This document shows positions 46,274-55,643 of a DNA stretch of 64,000 nt, piece by piece. The DNA is taken from assembly GCF_026278245.1 (NCBI RefSeq), contig NZ_CP111079.1:1118501-1182500 (forward strand), read 5' to 3'. Every line of letters begins with the position of its first letter. The stretch's first letter is position 1. Origin of the DNA: Pontibacter kalidii. Lineage in GTDB: Bacteria; Bacteroidota; Bacteroidia; Cytophagales; Hymenobacteraceae. Under the pieces are notes generated by a model. It was not told the DNA's origin, did not search any database, and worked only from the letters and a program-made list of their open reading frames with translations. A program made the translations under genes and the position numbers.

Positions 46274-47686
46274 TTATTTACTTATGATCACCTTAAAAAC
46301 TCTGTTTTGCGCTTTGGTCTGCAACCTGACCATATAAAGCCCTGAGGCAAACTTTTCCCCATCGATTTCAATTCTGTTTACTTCTCCGGCTTTTGTATCG
46401 CCTGATAAAGATGTCAGTTGTTCGCCGGTGCTGCTATAAATGGTCAGGTTATACTTCTCGGTTGCCGTAGTCTTAAAGTAGAGCGAGGTGATGTCGTTGA
46501 AGGGGTTGGGATACAAGGTCCAGTCACAGCAGTCCTCTTCCGGTAACTTATCAAAGGCGATCACGCCAGCCGTATGGGTTTCATTCGAAGCCAGGATCAC
46601 GACTCCTTCGGTGAAGGTATCTTTTGTGCTCGAAATGTCTGTATAGGGGCCTTTGAGCAAAAGCTGCTCTGGCGTAAAGGTAACCCCGCTCATAGGAGAT
46701 TGCTTATAGACGATATCATTGTTATTTGCCCGGGAGGTATTGTACACCACCCGGATTAGCTGGGCCTCCTCATTTAGGATAACAACTGGCCGGTCGCCTG
46801 AGCCGGAGACACTGTAGAGATCATCCCAGTTGCCGGACGGCCGCCTGACGAGTAAAGCCAGCCTTGGGTGGCCTGGTGTGTTAAAGCTTGTTTTGATAGC
46901 GGCATACAAGGTGCCATCGCTGGTGGAAGCCAGGTTTATGGAGTTGCTCACCATGCCGCCCCCTAAGTCAAGCGCTGATTGGGAAGAAGGGATTTCCTCT
47001 TCTGACCAGGCAGTGGGGTCGGCGCCGTCAGCATGTGTTTTGAATCCGTACCGTTTTTTGTTAAGATCTGTCCACATCACGCCTATCTTGTCCCGGATCT
47101 TGACGATGGCAGATTGGTCATCATTGGTTACACCACTTGCCAGGCTAACAGGTTCGCTCCAGGTGGTATAAGGTATATCGCTCCAGCGTATATCAATGCT
47201 TGTCTCTGCATCTGAGGCAAGCCACATCCTGCCCTTACTGTCAACCTCAATCGTCGCCGTGTAGGCCTCTTTGCCAATGTTAATGTCTACGTTCTCCGAT
47301 CTTTTCGACCAGAACTTATAGGTGCCGGCCCCTGAGACGTATTCCAGTGAGGCCATGCTGATAATATCCCGCCCCCTGAAAAGTAATATATGCGCCAGGT
47401 TGCCGTCTACCTTACAATCGGCTTTGAAAAGTATATCCGAAAGCTTAAGGTGCTTTACCCAACCATCCCCCTCAAGCCGCCAAAGATGCGTGCCGGTGGC
47501 ATCCGGTAGCACAGCCCAGTAATGGCCACCATATGCCCAAGCCTTGGATTGCGGTGTTTCTCCGGTGTCCTTGGTAACGGGTAGGGCTGTAAGCTCCCTG
47601 ACCGAAAGAAATCCAGCCGGGTCCTGAGCTGTTGTAGAAGTGTATGAAAGGAACAGAAGGCTTATGATGGTAAATATTCTGATCAT
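46274..47686 (-). CDS. Secreted T9SS cargo protein, paralog 1
   Basis: 470 aa. Signal peptide at the start (MIRIFTIISLLFLSYTSTTA, then Q). The body has repeated strand motifs such as WAVLPDATGTHLWRLEG, GRMWLASDAETSIDIRWSD and RDKIGVMWTDLNKKRYGF that suggest a beta-propeller or sialidase-like fold. The last about 80 residues form a T9SS type A sorting domain (WTLYPNPFNDITSLYF ... LYMVRLQTKAQNRVFKVIIS). It is clearly homologous to the product at 49139-50752 (shared PQSK.W.Y.G..WAVLP and ADCKV...HILLFRG). The function is unknown; it is surface-exposed or secreted. Confidence 0.85.
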   Translation of the reverse strand: MIRIFTIISLLFLSYTSTTAQDPAGFLSVRELTALPVTKDTGETPQSKAWAYGGHYWAVLPDATGTHLWRLEGDGWVKHLKLSDILFKADCKVDGNLAHILLFRGRDIISMASLEYVSGAGTYKFWSKRSENVDINIGKEAYTATIEVDSKGRMWLASDAETSIDIRWSDIPYTTWSEPVSLASGVTNDDQSAIVKIRDKIGVMWTDLNKKRYGFKTHADGADPTAWSEEEIPSSQSALDLGGGMVSNSINLASTSDGTLYAAIKTSFNTPGHPRLALLVRRPSGNWDDLYSVSGSGDRPVVILNEEAQLIRVVYNTSRANNNDIVYKQSPMSGVTFTPEQLLLKGPYTDISSTKDTFTEGVVILASNETHTAGVIAFDKLPEEDCCDWTLYPNPFNDITSLYFKTTATEKYNLTIYSSTGEQLTSLSGDTKAGEVNRIEIDGEKFASGLYMVRLQTKAQNRVFKVIISK

Positions 47687-48029
47687 AGGAATAAGGGTTT
47701 ATTTACTGCCAGATTTTTAAACCACTTTAAATGCTGGTTCAACTAAAAGAGTCATTGTATAAGCTATGCGTCATAGCTGCAGGAGATGCATTCGTAGTTT
47801 AGGGATGATCTTTTACCTTACTAGTACTATATGCTTTAAAAGAAAAAATGTTTTAAATAAATCGTTTTATATTCATATTAATTGTAAGGCAGCTGTTGAA
47901 GCGGTGTTTGCTATTGCCAACGTGAGTACGGACATAGGAGCTTGTGGAACGCTGAGGTGTTGACCAAGGAAATCGTGTAATACTACAGCTTGCCTAGCTA
48001 TTTTTTTGCTCCAGATCGGCAGGCTTCAA
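47687..48029. other. AT-rich gap between the T9SS and GT2 genes
   Basis: 343 bases with no supported gene. A 65-codon plus-strand frame (47766-47963) has no recognisable domain. The region should hold the promoter of the minus-strand T9SS gene, but no clear box was found. Confidence 0.5.
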
Positions 48030-49049
48030 TCAGGATCTAAATTGATATAGCCTTTTTTCAAGCTCCAATACTTTCTTGAAATTATGTTTCATAGAAGTAT
48101 AATTCCTCAGGGCGTATAATTTATAAAAGAGTGATAAGAGCATAAGCCTTTGATGCACAGTTCCCTTATTTCGGCTCCTTGAAACTACCTTCCCAAGCAA
48201 CACCCATAAAAGTCTTCTAAAGTAAAAGACGAAGACCTTGAGGAGGTTTATGTTAAAGTACACCATCCCCTTGCAATTCTGATTAACCCTAAGCCGGTAG
48301 GGAATGAGTACGGCGAGGCTCTCGGCCCCCTCCTTTAGAAGCTGCCTGTAATAGTCCGATGAAATGCGATGCTGAGGGATGAAATGCTTAAACCTGAGCC
48401 TTTCGTCATACCAAATGTCATAACCTGCCAAGGCAATGGCATAACATAGTTCGTAGTCCCCTCCCGCGCTTAACTGTTTGCCTTTCCTATCGGACAAGAG
48501 GGGCTTGAACCCAGCCGCTGCTAATTTTCGAAAGACTGATTTGCGGATGACACAACCAGCACCGTACACCGCGTTATAGGTTGCTTTACCAGAGGCTGCG
48601 GCTTGCGGGCCGCTGGCCAACGCGGTAAGGTTGCGCATCCAGGCAGGCGGGTCCTTTTCAAACACCAGCTCGCCGTACCCCCCTAACACACCTGCCGTAG
48701 GATTTTCCTTCATAAGGTCATAGGCAAGGTTAACGTAGCCGGGCGATAGCCAATTGTCATCATCGCAGAATAACACGAAGTCATACGCCGCTTCCTGTAG
48801 GGCAAGTTCCCGGGCATACGCAAGGCCTTTCCGGGGTTGGTATAAGACCCTGAACGGGGCAGGGCAACGGAATTGACGCCAAGCGGCGGCTGCGGTCGCG
48901 GCAGACCGGTCCGAGGAGGCATTATCCACCACCAGAACCTCCCAGAGAACTTCCGGGCGCACCTGCTGCACGGCGATGTGCCGGATAGTATCCGGTAGGC
49001 GCGCAGCCCCATTATAGGTGCAAACAATAAGGCTTATGCCTGTACTCAT
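48030..49049 (-). CDS. GT2-family glycosyltransferase
   Basis: A 339-aa GT-A glycosyltransferase. The nucleotide-binding start is ISLIVCTYNGAARLPDTIRH, followed by VLVVDNASSD. The metal-binding DxD region is FVLFCDDDNWLSPGYV, and a GTYN/YGAGCVIRKS loop plus the YDIWYDERLRFKHFIPQHRI stretch follow. The C-terminal part is basic and has a hydrophobic helix near residues 275-295 (VFVFYFRRLLWVLLGKVV), suggesting membrane association. It probably adds sugars in the surface polysaccharide made by the neighbouring genes. It lies between the two T9SS cargo paralogs. Confidence 0.87.
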   Translation of the reverse strand: MSTGISLIVCTYNGAARLPDTIRHIAVQQVRPEVLWEVLVVDNASSDRSAATAAAAWRQFRCPAPFRVLYQPRKGLAYARELALQEAAYDFVLFCDDDNWLSPGYVNLAYDLMKENPTAGVLGGYGELVFEKDPPAWMRNLTALASGPQAAASGKATYNAVYGAGCVIRKSVFRKLAAAGFKPLLSDRKGKQLSAGGDYELCYAIALAGYDIWYDERLRFKHFIPQHRISSDYYRQLLKEGAESLAVLIPYRLRVNQNCKGMVYFNINLLKVFVFYFRRLLWVLLGKVVSRSRNKGTVHQRLMLLSLFYKLYALRNYTSMKHNFKKVLELEKRLYQFRS

Positions 49050-49138
49050 ACATAAGAAATATTACGTAGGGTGCGTAGAACTAACCATGGTCGAAGACAA
49101 GTATGACAAATGCCCAGCCGGCATTCCTTAAAACAGCT

Positions 49139-50752
49139 TTATTTAGTTAGAAGCACTTTATGCGTACTAAATCCGGCAGGTGTGATCAATTTTATCAAAT
49201 AAAGACCTTTGGCCCGGTTTGCCCAGTTCAACTCCAGGTTTACCTTCCCATCCGGGTTGCTAGTGCCATCCTTCATTTTCTCGACCATGTTACCTTTTGC
49301 ATCATAAATGTGTAGAGAGTAAGAACCCCTGTTAGGTAAAGCGAAGCTGAGGTTTGCCTTGCCCTGAAAGGGATTTGGGTATACCATTAGCCTTAAACTA
49401 TCTTTGTTTAATTCCGTCTCCTCTGGGTGCGAGGTGACAATCGAAGTGTCATCGGATGCGAGCACGGAGTAACCTTGCTTTCCGGTAGAGGCAAACAGTA
49501 CGATTTCACCCGTGTAGTTGTTTTTGCTGCTGGTGGCATAGTCGCTGGATTCATTGATGAGGGAGAGCTCAGAGCCAAATTGAATGTCAGAGGTGGATGC
49601 CTCTTTGTAATATATCCCTCCGGCACTTGGAGCAGCATATATGACCTTTACCTTGCCGACATGCTCATTCAGAATCACGATAGGGCGGTTGCCCGCTTTG
49701 GCAACCTCATACAGGTTATCCCAGGTTCCGGTAGGGCGTCTGACAAGCAGAGCGATTCTTGGCAACCCTGTCTTGTATCCTGTTTTAACCGCGCAGTATA
49801 AAGTTCCGTCAGCGGCTACGGCCATGTTCAAGTGGTCGTCGGCCATTCCGTCCCCGCTTTCTACAGCCGACTGGGAGGCAGGTACCTCATCAGTAGACCA
49901 GGTGGTAGGGGAGTCTCCATCAGAGTGGGTCATGAAGCCAAACCGCTTGGTATTCTGGTTAGACCATAGCAAGCCAATTTTATTTAAAGCCGGCATATAC
50001 ACCACTGCGCAGATATCATCGTCCGTAAGTCCGCTAGCTACTGCTATGGGGGCACTCCAGGTGCTGTACGGGGTATCGCTCCACCTTACCATGGCGTTGT
50101 TTTTTCCATTTGAGGCAAGCCACATTCTGCCCGTCCCGTCAATATCGATGGTGGCGGTCTCAACGCCTGGGTCCAGTGGAATGCTAACGCTAGAGCTTCT
50201 CTGGGACCAGTGGGTATACTCGCCTGCAGTCGACTCATACTCTACAGAAATCAGTTGAGAGGGGAGGTTTGCGCCCCTGAATAATAAGATGTGGACGTTT
50301 TCACCATGTACCTTGCAATCTGCTCTCGTGAAATCGCTGTCTGATAGTAATAGCGTCTTTGTCCAAGTTGTTCCATCTAACCTCCAGATGTGTGTGCCTT
50401 CGTCTGTGGTAGGCAGCACGGCCCACCATTTACCTGCATACTTCCATACTTTAGATTGAGGCTGATCTCCCAGGCTGGTGTGTATAGGCAAAGGGCTTAG
50501 TGGGGTAACGGAGACAAAGCCTTCCGCACTCCCCTCTAGCATAGGCTGTGCCACGTAGGTTTCCCCGGAAAAAGTATGGCCTGAATCTGTAGGATTTCCG
50601 GCCTTGCCTTCGATGTCTGTGTCGCTGTCCAGGAATTCCCAGCCTGAGTTAAAAGAGACAAGGGTGCTTTGATTACCCTCTGCAACAGTGGGTGCGTGGA
50701 TCAGAAAAATAAGTAAAAGGGATAGGAGTACTGGAGTAAATGATTTTTTCAT
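49139..50752 (-). CDS. Secreted T9SS cargo protein, paralog 2
   Basis: 537 aa with a signal peptide (MKKSFTPVLLSLLLIFLIHA, then PTVA). It is paralogous to the product at 46274-47686: both have PQSKVWKYAGKWWAVLP-like, HIWRLDG, ADCKVHGENVHILLFRG, GRMWLAS and IALLVRRPTGTWDNLY-like segments. About 50 extra residues at the start have no counterpart. The C-terminal T9SS sorting domain includes LMVYPNPFQGKANLSF and ends THKVLLTK. It probably has a beta-propeller-like fold, is surface-exposed, and is of unknown ligand. The position beside glycosyltransferase and lyase genes suggests glycan recognition, which is inference. Confidence 0.85.
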   Translation of the reverse strand: MKKSFTPVLLSLLLIFLIHAPTVAEGNQSTLVSFNSGWEFLDSDTDIEGKAGNPTDSGHTFSGETYVAQPMLEGSAEGFVSVTPLSPLPIHTSLGDQPQSKVWKYAGKWWAVLPTTDEGTHIWRLDGTTWTKTLLLSDSDFTRADCKVHGENVHILLFRGANLPSQLISVEYESTAGEYTHWSQRSSSVSIPLDPGVETATIDIDGTGRMWLASNGKNNAMVRWSDTPYSTWSAPIAVASGLTDDDICAVVYMPALNKIGLLWSNQNTKRFGFMTHSDGDSPTTWSTDEVPASQSAVESGDGMADDHLNMAVAADGTLYCAVKTGYKTGLPRIALLVRRPTGTWDNLYEVAKAGNRPIVILNEHVGKVKVIYAAPSAGGIYYKEASTSDIQFGSELSLINESSDYATSSKNNYTGEIVLFASTGKQGYSVLASDDTSIVTSHPEETELNKDSLRLMVYPNPFQGKANLSFALPNRGSYSLHIYDAKGNMVEKMKDGTSNPDGKVNLELNWANRAKGLYLIKLITPAGFSTHKVLLTK

Positions 50753-51798
50753 AAAGCAGCTACATATGAGGTTATGTTTAAGGCAAAGATGCTTGCTTGG
50801 GCGCAGGTACTCTATCGCTTTTCACCTGAGTCCCTTTTCATGGAGACTTATACGGAAGAAAAGAAATTTATTTAACTATTAGATTATAAAATTTAATAAT
50901 AATACGTGGGGTGTAATCAAAAGAGAGATTATTAATTCGAAGAGCAGCTTTCTGTTGTTCCAAACGATGCTACTTTTCGAATTAACTGCTTTTTATACCG
51001 CACCTGCCTCTCCTGTTCTACAGCTGTCAGCGGCTGTACTGATCGCATCTCTAGCCATCCATCCAGGACTTGCCTTCTTTGCTAAAGCCGCTCTGTGTCT
51101 TACAGCATTTCCATTTACTCAGTTTTACTGAAGAAATGCCCTCCTCTGTTCCATTATATTGAAATTATTAATATGTTGATTATTAGGTTTTTATGAAATT
51201 TGTGTATGTTTTAGTGTTGTATTCTTTTGATAAACCTGAATAATACTGTTTTGCTTAAAGGGCTCTAGATGAGATACCGTTCTACATGCAAGGGAGAGAA
51301 GTATTGCTTTTAATAAAAATCCCTTAGTGCTATATAAATCAATGTAATGTAAAGATATCCTTAGAAATTTAATAATCAATAATTGAAAGTATTGTTGAGT
51401 ATATATAATTTATCTTATTCCACAAGTTGTAGAAAGTGTAATATAATAAAGAAGTTGTGGTTATTTATAAAGTTTTTAGGTAAAAAATTGGTAAACGGTT
51501 TTTTAATCTGAAACGGGTCAACATATCTTTGTCGCAGTCGAATGGATAAAATATCCAATAATGACCAGACGGGTTATTTAAAGATGATAGTAGGTATAAT
51601 GTTGAATTTTAGGGAGTTGAGTTGCCTATGAAGAAAGCTTTAGATTTGTTTATATTCAATTTGTTTAATACTTAAACTGTAGAATTAGTCAAATACGCCA
51701 GCACTATAAAAAAGAGGAGAAATATGATAATTGAAGTATTGATTTTATAGCCTGGTAGTAAATTTCACCTTTTAGCCAAACACTTTTAGCCAAAAAAA
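50753..51798. other. AT-rich 1-kb intergenic region, divergent promoters
   Basis: About 1050 bases, strongly AT-rich, with no supported gene (only short frames without any motif). It separates the divergent T9SS and lyase genes. The length is unusual for this genome and may hold long leaders, an unannotated small RNA or decayed sequence. The only motif noted is TATCTTTG at 51524-51531 (separate entry). Confidence 0.55.
51524..51531 (+). promoter_or_regulatory. Candidate -7 box (TATCTTTG) for the lyase gene
   Basis: TATCTTTG matches the Bacteroidota -7 consensus TAnnTTTG and is followed by GTCGCAGTCG. It lies about 268 bases before the lipoprotein lyase start, so the transcript would have a long leader. 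No convincing -33 TTTG is at the usual spacing. Confidence 0.3.
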
Positions 51799-53466
51799 AT
51801 GAATTCAAGATTCAAGTATATCCTTATGCCCCTACTTGTGGGTACAATCACTATGTCATGCGAGAAAGAAGACCTGGAAGACATGACACCAACTGCCGAA
51901 CTTGGCACAGAAGCTACTGATTTAGCAACCTCTGCCAACTTACTGTTTAACGAGACCTTCGAAGATGGAAAAGGCTTTGACGGCATAAAGCATCAAGCAA
52001 GTACGAACTATGGCTTCGGTGTAGTTTCCAGCCCCGCCTTTGAGGGTTCTAAAGCAGGCCGTTTCGAGCTGAGAGATTCGGACGCGGAGGCCAGCGGCGG
52101 AACAAGAAGCGAGTTCCTGTTCCCGGAGAGCACAAGAGCAAAAGAAGGCTGGTACTCCTTTGCCGGTTACTTTCCTTCGTCGGATTATGCCGACGAGAAG
52201 AGCAGAGATATTATCACCCAGTGGCACCAGGGTGGTGGATCCGGTTCACCGCACACCGTACTGGTAGTAGAGAATGGCGAGTTTATTATGCACGTTGGGG
52301 AAGCCCGCTTGCCACTCGGTAAAATGACTAAGAACGTGTGGCACAACTTTGTGATCCACATGGTACACTCTGGAGGGTCTGATGGTCTGATAGAAGTATG
52401 GTTGAACGATAAGAAAGTTGCTTCCAGATCAGGTGCCACTATCAAGGCAGGGTTTGAGCTTCCTCGCTGGAAGGTAGGTATCTACAAGTGGGACTGGAAC
52501 GGCAGCGAGACAACCAACACTAAGAAGAGAGTGTGGTACATCGATAACGTGAAGCTGGGCAACAGCAAAGCGTCCCTGAGCGAGATGACCTCAGGATCAG
52601 GATCAGGATCAGTTTCTGATCAAACTCCAGCCACAAGCCCATCTGAGCCAACCTCTCCGGATGCCGGTACTACAGGGCCATCATCTAGTGCCGATATTTC
52701 AGGCTTCACCCTAGTTGATTCGCACACTGAGAAGGGAGTGATGTCTATCACGAACGGGGCACAAATAAGCCTTAGCTCTCTGGCTTACACCAAGCTGAAC
52801 ATCCAGGCCAACGCCTCTTCCTCAGTGGAGAACGTGAAGTTTGAGTTGAGCGGTGCCCAGAGCAAGACCTACACCGACAAGGCGGCTCCATTCGCCCTGC
52901 ACGGCGACGACGGCAACGGCAACTTCTACTACGGCAATTGGAACCCGCCTGCTGCCGGCACTTACACCCTGAAGGCCACCCCGTACACGAACGGTCAAGC
53001 CGGAACGCCGGTGTCTATCACCTTCACGATTGTAAATTCTGGTGAGACTATTATCCCGCAGGAAAACGAGAGTGCTTCAAGCGGAAGCACAGAAACTGCC
53101 CAGCCATCAGCTAGCTCAGATATAACTGGCTTCACCTTGATTGACTCTCATTATGAAAAAGGTGTGCAGACAATTACTGACGGCTCTGTAATTACCCTCA
53201 GCTCTCTGGCCTACACCAAGCTGAACATCCAGGCCAACGCCTCTTCCTCAGTGGAGAACGTGAAGTTTGAGTTGAGCGGTGCCCAGAGCAAGACCTACAC
53301 CGACAAGGCGGCTCCATTCGCCCTGCACGGCGACGACGGCAACGGCAACTTCTACTACGGCAACTGGAATCCGCCTGCTGCCGGCACTTACACCCTGAAG
53401 GCTACCCCGTACAAGAATGGTCAAGCTGGAACGCCAGTGTCAATCACCTTCACGATCAAAAAGTAG
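51799..53466 (+). CDS. Polysaccharide lyase-like lipoprotein with two Ig-like modules
   Basis: 555 aa. Lipobox MSCEKED (Cys21). Residues about 48-255 form a jelly-roll domain of the polysaccharide lyase (heparinase I-like, PF14099) type: LLFNETFEDGKGFDGIKHQA, SGGTRSEFLFPEST, ITQWHQGGGSGSPHTVL, MTKNVWHNFVIHMVHSGG and WYIDNVKLG. A Ser/Gly/Pro linker follows, then two near-identical modules of about 95 residues (around 320-413 and 462-555) of Ig-like type, each with VENVKFELSGAQSKTYTDKA. It is probably surface-anchored and acts on or binds polysaccharide; the substrate is unknown. Confidence 0.85.
   Translation: MNSRFKYILMPLLVGTITMSCEKEDLEDMTPTAELGTEATDLATSANLLFNETFEDGKGFDGIKHQASTNYGFGVVSSPAFEGSKAGRFELRDSDAEASGGTRSEFLFPESTRAKEGWYSFAGYFPSSDYADEKSRDIITQWHQGGGSGSPHTVLVVENGEFIMHVGEARLPLGKMTKNVWHNFVIHMVHSGGSDGLIEVWLNDKKVASRSGATIKAGFELPRWKVGIYKWDWNGSETTNTKKRVWYIDNVKLGNSKASLSEMTSGSGSGSVSDQTPATSPSEPTSPDAGTTGPSSSADISGFTLVDSHTEKGVMSITNGAQISLSSLAYTKLNIQANASSSVENVKFELSGAQSKTYTDKAAPFALHGDDGNGNFYYGNWNPPAAGTYTLKATPYTNGQAGTPVSITFTIVNSGETIIPQENESASSGSTETAQPSASSDITGFTLIDSHYEKGVQTITDGSVITLSSLAYTKLNIQANASSSVENVKFELSGAQSKTYTDKAAPFALHGDDGNGNFYYGNWNPPAAGTYTLKATPYKNGQAGTPVSITFTIKK
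52772..53030 (+). repeat. Duplicated Ig-module cassette, first copy
   Basis: This 259-base segment of the lyase gene recurs at 53198-53456 at a constant offset of 426 bases (142 codons). It is nearly identical through most of its length at the DNA level, including synonymous sites, so the duplication is recent or kept alike by gene conversion. Confidence 0.9.
53198..53456 (+). repeat. Duplicated Ig-module cassette, second copy
   Basis: Second copy of the cassette at 52772-53030, in frame, ending four bases before the codons IKK that close the protein. Flanking linker DNA differs between copies, so the homologous block has sharp edges. Confidence 0.9.
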
Positions 53467-53521
53467 TGCGTTTAAAGAATTAACGGCTTAAGGTAGGGAA
53501 TACCTACAATAAGCCATAAAT

Positions 53522-53557
53522 AAAAAAGGGCTCAGGTTATACCTGAGCCCTTTTTTA
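53522..53557 (+). terminator. Terminator after the lyase gene
   Basis: A perfect 16-bp stem (A6GGGCTCAGGT with ACCTGAGCCCT6) with a TAT loop, followed by AT. It is a textbook intrinsic terminator about 55 bases after the stop. Confidence 0.88.
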
Positions 53558-53647
53558 TTATACCTGAAGTAATGTATTACTAGGCTAACTGTCGGTGCGG
53601 TCATTCGTACTATTGAAAGACAGAACAGCGTATAAAGCCCTAAGCGT

Positions 53648-54409
53648 ATGGCGGTTAAGCTTCAACTATACATTTATCTATTCCTTATTTATGGGCTGCT
53701 GAGCTTTTTCCCGGCTTCTACACCGCGAAGCTTTATGGGGCTTCTGGTGGAGGAAACATTTGAGGGGGAGTCATACTTTAAAGGCGCTAAGCTACAGGCT
53801 GCTACTTCCTATGGGTTCCGTGTAGCTGATCAGCCCGTTTACAAGGGGGCCAAATCAGGCCGCTTTGAGCTGAGGGATACGGATGCGCAGGCTAGTGGCG
53901 GAACAAGAGCGGAGTTTCTGTTCCCGGAAGAGACAAAAGTGAGGGAAGGATTCTATACGTTCGCCGCCTACTTTCCATCGAAATCTTTTAAAAAGGACTC
54001 AAGCATGGATCATATAAACCAGTGGCACCAAGGCAAAGGGTCAGGTAGTCCGGCCCTGATGCTGATTACGGAAGATGATCAGTTTATCATGTTTTTAAAG
54101 GGGAAAGAGCAAAAGCATCAGCGGTATGTACTGGGAAGGGTCCGGAAAGACATGTGGCACACGTTTGCTATCCATATCGTTCATTCCTCCGGCAATGACG
54201 GTCTTGTCGAGGTGTGGTTGAACGAAGACAAAGTATTAAGTTACATCGGCCCCACCATGTACTCAGGATTTGGGTACCCGCGCTGGAAAGTGGGGATATA
54301 TAAAGATGACTGGAACCACAGTCGGACTACCGATACCGATAGAAGAGTATATTTCATAGATAATGTGAGATTAATTAGTTTAGACCCCGGCTCAAGCGAA
54401 ACTAATTAA
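53648..54409 (+). CDS. Second polysaccharide lyase-like protein
   Basis: 253 aa with an N-terminal hydrophobic signal (LQLYIYLFLIYGLLSFFPAS). The rest is the same jelly-roll domain as in the preceding gene: LLVEETFEGESYFKGAKLQA, SGGTRAEFLFPEET, INQWHQGKGSGSPALMLITE, DMWHTFAIHIVHSSGNDGL and VYFIDNVRLI. It lacks the Ig-like modules and the lipobox, so it is likely free in the periplasm or secreted. The pair arose by duplication within the locus and may trim the exopolysaccharide. The catalytic residues of this family are not identified here. Confidence 0.83.
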   Translation: MAVKLQLYIYLFLIYGLLSFFPASTPRSFMGLLVEETFEGESYFKGAKLQAATSYGFRVADQPVYKGAKSGRFELRDTDAQASGGTRAEFLFPEETKVREGFYTFAAYFPSKSFKKDSSMDHINQWHQGKGSGSPALMLITEDDQFIMFLKGKEQKHQRYVLGRVRKDMWHTFAIHIVHSSGNDGLVEVWLNEDKVLSYIGPTMYSGFGYPRWKVGIYKDDWNHSRTTDTDRRVYFIDNVRLISLDPGSSETN

Positions 54410-54665
54410 CTCCCTCTCTTTACGTTGATTTTGAGCTTTCTTTCCGTTAGACCCTTGCGTCAGATTTTAAATTTAATCTTTGTCATTTTTATATAGAAGT
54501 TCCATAACCTTTGCTTAGATCTCCTAGTATATGGTATAAATAGAAGATAAATTTAGTCTATACCGCTAAGTGCATTCCACTATAATAGTATGTTGCGAGA
54601 TCAAATCTAAGACTTGGTGATTCTAAGTTTTAGAGACAGGGATAACTATACCTAGTGCATCGATT

Positions 54666-55643
54666 ATGAAGTTTACAGCAAGGAACATTTTGGGATGGCT
54701 ATTGGCATGCATGCTGATCAGGCTGGGGTTTGTAAGGAAAGCTTTGAAGAAAGCCTTGGAAGGAGAGTATATGCTATCAATATACTTTCACAATCCTTCT
54801 AAGAAAGAATTTGAAACGAGCATCAAATGGCTGCAACAACAAGGACTACAATTGTTGAGCATCGCTGATTTAGAGCAGATCATGTTAAAGCAGCATACCT
54901 TTCCAAAGGGAGGGGCTGTTATTACGGTAGATGATGGATGGCAAGGCAATGAAACTAATATTGTTAGTGTAGCCGAGACTTACAAGGTTCCAGTAGCGAT
55001 TTTTATATCCACGCAGCCTGTGCAGGACGGCACATACTGGTGGTCATACCTTGCCCAAGCAAAGAAGTTAAACCTCTCCCCGCCACCAGTGCAGGTACTC
55101 AAAGAAGTACGCAATGAGGAGCGCCTGCTCAGGGTGGAAGAATACAAAAAGAAGATTAACCTCGTGCGGGAAGCCTTGACTGTGGAGCAGGTACGGAAAA
55201 TTTCTAAATCGAAGTACATAACACTGGGTGGACATACGCATTCCCACCCTATACTTACAAATTGTACGGACGAGCAGGTTTTCTTTGAGCTGCTACACTC
55301 CAAGAGGACGCTGGAGAGTTGGACAGGGCAAAGCATCATCTACTTCACCTATCCCAATGGAAATTTTAGCGAACGAGAAATAACAGTTTTAGAGGAGTTA
55401 GGCTACAGCTTAGCCTTCACTTGTAACGCTAAGCCCATCGCTTCGGATGATCTACGACATGAGTTCATGTTGCCTCGGCTGGGCTTTCGAGAGGGCGCTT
55501 CATTTGCCGAAAATATTTGCAGGATGACGGGAGTCTGGCAAGCCACCTTGCGAAAACTAAGGTACCCTACCAGGAGAAACAATGAGGACTCGGTAAGTAT
55601 GGCCTCCCCTCCGCTTGCCACATCAGGGGTCGCATTCAAGTGA
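54666..55643 (+). CDS. Polysaccharide deacetylase (NodB domain)
   Basis: 325 aa. The NodB homology domain has motif 1 VITVDDGWQGN (Asp89/Asp90) and motif 2 GGHTHSHP (His190/His194 pair), so metal-binding residues are conserved. A strand with the YFTYPNGNFSE stretch is motif 3. The N-terminus has a weak hydrophobic segment, so it may be membrane-associated. CE4-type enzymes remove acetyl groups from N-acetylated polysaccharides, or act as lipid-linked sugar deacetylases in EPS loci. It is followed by the aminotransferase gene with an overlap of about 29 bases if the TTG start is used. Confidence 0.87.
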   Translation: MKFTARNILGWLLACMLIRLGFVRKALKKALEGEYMLSIYFHNPSKKEFETSIKWLQQQGLQLLSIADLEQIMLKQHTFPKGGAVITVDDGWQGNETNIVSVAETYKVPVAIFISTQPVQDGTYWWSYLAQAKKLNLSPPPVQVLKEVRNEERLLRVEEYKKKINLVREALTVEQVRKISKSKYITLGGHTHSHPILTNCTDEQVFFELLHSKRTLESWTGQSIIYFTYPNGNFSEREITVLEELGYSLAFTCNAKPIASDDLRHEFMLPRLGFREGASFAENICRMTGVWQATLRKLRYPTRRNNEDSVSMASPPLATSGVAFK

